DNA of 64,000 nt from Kudoa neothunni. Its lineage: Eukaryota; Cnidaria. The translations under genes were made by a program, and so were the position numbers. The notes beneath the pieces are model-generated. The model was not told where the DNA came from. It worked only from the letters and a program-made list of their open reading frames with translations, and did not search any database. The DNA lies in NCBI GenBank assembly GCA_964304625.1, contig OZ199839.1, positions 11,656,001 through 11,720,000 of the forward strand, in the 5' to 3' direction. Below are positions 59,979 to 64,000 of the stretch, piece after piece. Numbering within the stretch: position 1 is the stretch's first letter; the number at the start of each line of letters is the position of its first letter.

Positions 59979-60480
59979 GTAAGTTACGAATTTTATTAAC
60001 CAATCTTCCCATAGTACTTAAAAAAGGGTGCTATTATTCATTAATTATTATTAAAACGAATTTTTTATTTTTGGATTAATGAACAAAATACTTTTTGAAG
60101 TAATTTATTAAATTTAATTAATATCATTTAGATGTTATAAAAATATAAATGAATTCATTTACTTTGGATCAGGCAAATTCAATTTATTCATAATATGGAT
60201 ATTAATTATCATAAATAAAAAAAAATTTGATATTAATATTAAATCATGATGATGTTTATTAAATTATATATATAATTTAAAATTATTCCAAAAGGGATGC
60301 CATATATTAGCATCAAAAAATAATCATTCTACTCTGCTTATAAAAATATATATTTTTTCTACAGTTCTATAATATAAAATAATATCAAATATGAACGAAT
60401 CCCGTAATCTGTTAACAAGAAGAGTATAAATAAAAAAGAATATTTGGAACTAAATCTGTGAATTAATAATTAGCCGATTA

Positions 60481-60567
60481 CAGTAAACTCTCCATATTGC
60501 GTAACTTTTTTGAACTATGGATAAGTTATGATTTAGCAAGAAATTACTTAATAACGAGAGTTTAGAG
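60481..60567. mobile_element. Short MITE in intron 9 of the second receptor locus
   Basis: The left end CAGTAAACTCTCCATATTGC follows TA (60479-60480). The right end inverted reads CTCTAAACTCTCGTTATTAA. The arms pair over most of their length, and TATTGCGTAA recalls the Tigger element at 38822-40711. It is too small to code. Confidence 0.45.
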
Positions 60568-60827
60568 TGATTTATATTCATATATTTATACAAAAGTTCT
60601 TAAAAATATGTTTTACATTTTTAATTTCTAGAATTAGACAATATACAAATTATATTAACTATCATTAATTGGGAAGAATAATGTTTTTGTTAAATATTTG
60701 AAAAAATATTGTACCAACTGTTTAAACAGAAAATTATTTATTAACGTATTTTTAATTATAATGTATTATTTCTATTTAAATAATTAAGGTATGAATAATA
60801 AAGTAATCTTTTAAACATTATTTATAG

Positions 60828-63401
60828 GAATCTTTGGTTGAAACAAAAACTGAATATATGGAACACATAACACGTATAACATTAAAACCTGAAGAAGCTA
60901 AAAGTCAGCCGAAATACATAAAATATTATGTATTTGTAAATGGAATATTCAATGAGGACGGGCAATCGAAGAAACGAGTTGGGTGCAATGGGACTCCACT
61001 ATCCGATGTACATGACTGTTCAATCGATTATCGAGTTTTACCAAATCAAATAATTAAACTTTGTTTAATTGAAAATGAAAGTATAACATCTTGCAAAATC
61101 TACAAATCCAGTAATTAAATATTACATTTTTATTTGATGATATCTCTATCATTGAATTTTTTTAGAATATTATTTTCAAAATATTACATTATTATCAATT
61201 GTTGATAATCATTACAAAATTGCAATATCATTTAATTCGGGTGTTGAAACTAAATGTTATTTTTCATTTGATTTTATCGACGAAAGAACCATATCTTCTA
61301 ATCCGATAAATTGTGTATGTGATAAGAACGACTATGAAATCACATGCTCTAGTTACAACCCCCATTTGGTTGTTGGACACAATAGAATGATTATGTTTGT
61401 CTTGGATAATAAGTCTGAATATTTTGGTACTCTCAGAATTTCTGTCCCAATGCCTCTCAGTATTTTATATTATTTCAATATATTATAAGCTCATAATAGA
61501 AACATACTGGGGTAGAAGTGAATACTCAGTAATTCATTTGGAAAATCAGGAAAAAGCGATAATAAAATTTAATTCATTTTACTGTGAATATGCTGTTAAT
61601 GACAATAATTTGGATAAAAATAGCAAAGATGTCCCTATCATTACTGGGAAAAAAATAGACGGCACTACTGCTATAGGTGCTGGTCAACTTGATCTAACTT
61701 GTCCTAATATCTCAGCATCAAATCTACAAGACAATAATAAGATGCGATTAAGTTATTCGTTCAGTGAAAAAAATTATTCATTTCAATTAAATAGTAACTT
61801 TACTTGATTTTATAAAATTTTCAAAATTACATATTTAGGGTTCATTAAACTACGTCTAGTCGATTATAATGCAATAATCTTAGGACGTAGTGCTCATTTT
61901 TTTGGAATATTAAATACTTTTTTGAATTATAATTATACTTTGAATACTGTTCTCTATTTAACTCAATCTGAAAACTTTGAAGAACAAACAATAAATACAA
62001 AAATTCAAGATATAAAAATTGTTTGTGAAGGTTATTATTGTTCAAGCTTATCTTCCCAAATGACTGACGCTTATACATTTATGAACATTTTTAATAGAAA
62101 AATTAAATTTGAAAGAAGTATTATTTTTTATTAACATAAATTCTCTCAAATTTTTTTTTATTAAAATAAAATTTTAGTCCCTACTATAATAAGTGTTGAC
62201 ATCTTTGAAGTGAGCGAAAAACAGTATATGATAGATTATAATATTGACCAAAATCTTCAAAAAATAATCATAAGTGAAAAAGTTACCGATGAATCAAACA
62301 ATGTTTGTTATAGTAGTAAGGATAAAACTATTTCATGTAACCATAGATCTTGTGAACATAAAATCACTACCAACGGCTGTATCACTCCATTATGGTTACA
62401 TATTGATTCAAAAGATATGGTTTTTTCAAGTTCTGTTTATAAACGTAACTGAAACTAACAATTAGGAGTGATTTCATTTACGTTATATTTAGTTGAAGCT
62501 TTAAGACGAACGATCCCGTTTGAGTATATAGACGACGTGGATCAAAATAAATATAAAATAATATTAAAATTAAAAAAAAATGAAATGAATAAAGACTTTA
62601 TCTCAAAACTTATTACGGTTAATGACCACAATTTAGCACATGAGTGTTTCAGCCTCGTAAATTTGAAAAGAGTGGAATTGATAATGTTGGTGATAGAAGA
62701 AAATTGTTATCTTGAGGATAGAAGAATTCAGTACAAAGAACCACTTGTATTGTACCCCCTTTGGAGTGACATAGGTAATAAATATTTTAGTTTAATAAAT
62801 AAAATAAATTATTTTTAGATAAGTTGTATACCTATGGGAAAACGACAATTAGCGAAATGTCTGTAAAGTTACATATTTATCTCCCAATTCCAACAAATTC
62901 ATTAACAGTGTCGTATATGAAGGTTACAGATTTGAAAACAAATAATGAAATCACTGAATACGAAAATGAAGATGAAATAATTGTTAATTGTTATGAAAAA
63001 ACGTGTACACACGACATAAAATTTGCGGGAGAAACTATGCCCGATGAATTTGAAATATACTTTCGTCCCAGGGAAATCAATGATTTGAAGTTTTACAGCA
63101 AAAGTATAATTTTTATATTATTGAATAAGATATATAAATTAATTAGGTTCAAATCAAAATCTAAATTATGTTGATTTTACATATAAAGATGATAAAATAT
63201 TTGTTTACTTGGAGGGTGATACAATTGTACCTGGTGTAGAGCTATTCTTAGGAGAAAATAACGACTCAAGATATGAATCATCAACTATCCAAACCAAAGA
63301 TGGAAAATATTATTGTACGTTTTCTCAGGACAATATTTTGGATGGAACATACTTCAAATTTCCTGGTAGTGAAAAAAGAATAACCTTAAAGAAATATGAA
63401 G
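60828..63401 (+). CDS. Second receptor-type locus, exons 10-17, continuing past the window
   Basis: Exons: 60828-61110, 61166-61443, 61490-61793, 61839-62117, 62178-62444, 62466-62774, 62819-63103, 63147-63401. They match exons 10-17 of the first locus one for one (ESLVETKTEYMEHITRITL; YYFQNITLLSIVDNHYKIAI; LIIETYWGRSEYSVIHLEN; VCEGYYCSSLSSQMTDA; FEYIDDVDQNKYKIILKLK; LYTYGKTTISEMSVKLHIYL; YLEGDTIVPGVELFLGENND). The last exon ends at GAAG/GTAGCT, phase 1, so a further exon is needed beyond 63402. By analogy a GAIN-7TM region may lie outside the window. Confidence 0.7.
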
Positions 63402-64000
63402 GTAGCTATCATTTAATAATCATAATTGTTCTTAATGTTACGATAAACTGAGATATTGAGTATTTATAATTATCAAATAGAAATATTAAGATTTACATAA
63501 TTTTATGTTATTAATGTTAAATAAATAGCTAAAAACTATATCAGCAATCCGTGAACGCATGTGCATTCATCATTTAAGCGTGCTATTCTTGTTTGATTAC
63601 GGAGTTACCTCATTAGGTTTCATAATTTCGTGTTGCGGAGAGCATATAAAAATATATCTGAAATTTTCTTGTGTTTCTTGTTGACATTACATCGCGTTGT
63701 TTACAATATTATAAATTAACGTAAAGTTTTTAAATTATTTGTTTAAATTAAAAAATTACATCAATAAACCTATAAATATAATATTTCTAATGTAAACTAT
63801 CAACGTGAAATTTTGCGCATTGGCAAGCAAAACGTAACCTTAATAATTGAAAATTTATTCTAAATCCGCAAACTGAATTGTTCTCATATTTCATCAGTTA
63901 GTGCCAAATATTATTGGGGAACAACTGTGTAAACTTGAAACGTGGGACATATTTATACTCCATTTTTAATTGAAGCATGTAGATTTTTTAGCTACTTAGA
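63402..64000. other. Start of a further intron or 3' flank of the second locus
   Basis: AT-rich, no module-type exon seen. The frame continuing to a stop at 63449-63451 is read-through into the intron. Confidence 0.45.

Noticed and set aside
1-64000. CRISPR arrays, rRNA genes or bacterial operons
   Set aside because: No regularly spaced short repeats, no rRNA-like conserved blocks, and all credible genes are spliced.

Overview
This window is strongly AT-rich nuclear DNA of an invertebrate metazoan. The evidence is eukaryotic gene structure (introns of about 40-60 bp with GT..AG ends, mostly phase 1), an adhesion-type seven-transmembrane receptor (GPS cleavage motif followed by 7TM), a multi-Kunitz secreted protein, and many animal-type DNA transposons (piggyBac, Tigger/pogo, hAT, Merlin) plus a tRNA-derived SINE. 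A compact-intron, TE-rich parasite such as a myxozoan would fit, but that is a guess; no species marker is present.

Layout. (1) 1-960: piggyBac relic running off the left edge. (2) 1614-2974, minus: a six-exon gene for a secreted protein of five Kunitz units, all introns phase 1. (3) 5830-23072, plus: signal peptide exon and sixteen further exons encoding an unrecognised ectodomain module of about 90-95 residues; two large introns are filled with transposons. (4) 27414-37853, plus: fifteen more exons of the same module arranged as a repeating a-b-c-d-e cassette, then a GAIN-like stretch, a GPS motif and seven membrane segments. Regions 3 and 4 are phase-compatible and are best read as one 32-kb gene for a very large adhesion GPCR, although exon 4 is frameshifted and the junction across 23073-27413 is unproven. 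(5) 38822-55314: a nest of DNA transposons laid almost end to end: Tigger, hAT, piggyBac, Merlin with about 200-bp inverted repeats, SINE, piggyBac, hAT, piggyBac. (6) 56018-63401, plus: a second receptor-type locus, exon-by-exon colinear with region 3, running on past the right edge; its exons 5-6 are broken.

How it fits together. The unusual content is the modular ectodomain: at least 31 exons in the first locus and 16 in the second share phase-1 borders and a mid-domain cysteine pair. The two loci show patches of near identity, including one whole intron, which suggests recent sequence exchange. The transposons lie in introns and in the interval between the loci. No transposase here reads intact. 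Exon borders were placed by eye and by agreement between paralogous copies, so positions may be off by a few bases. No rRNA, CRISPR array or bacterial operon was seen.
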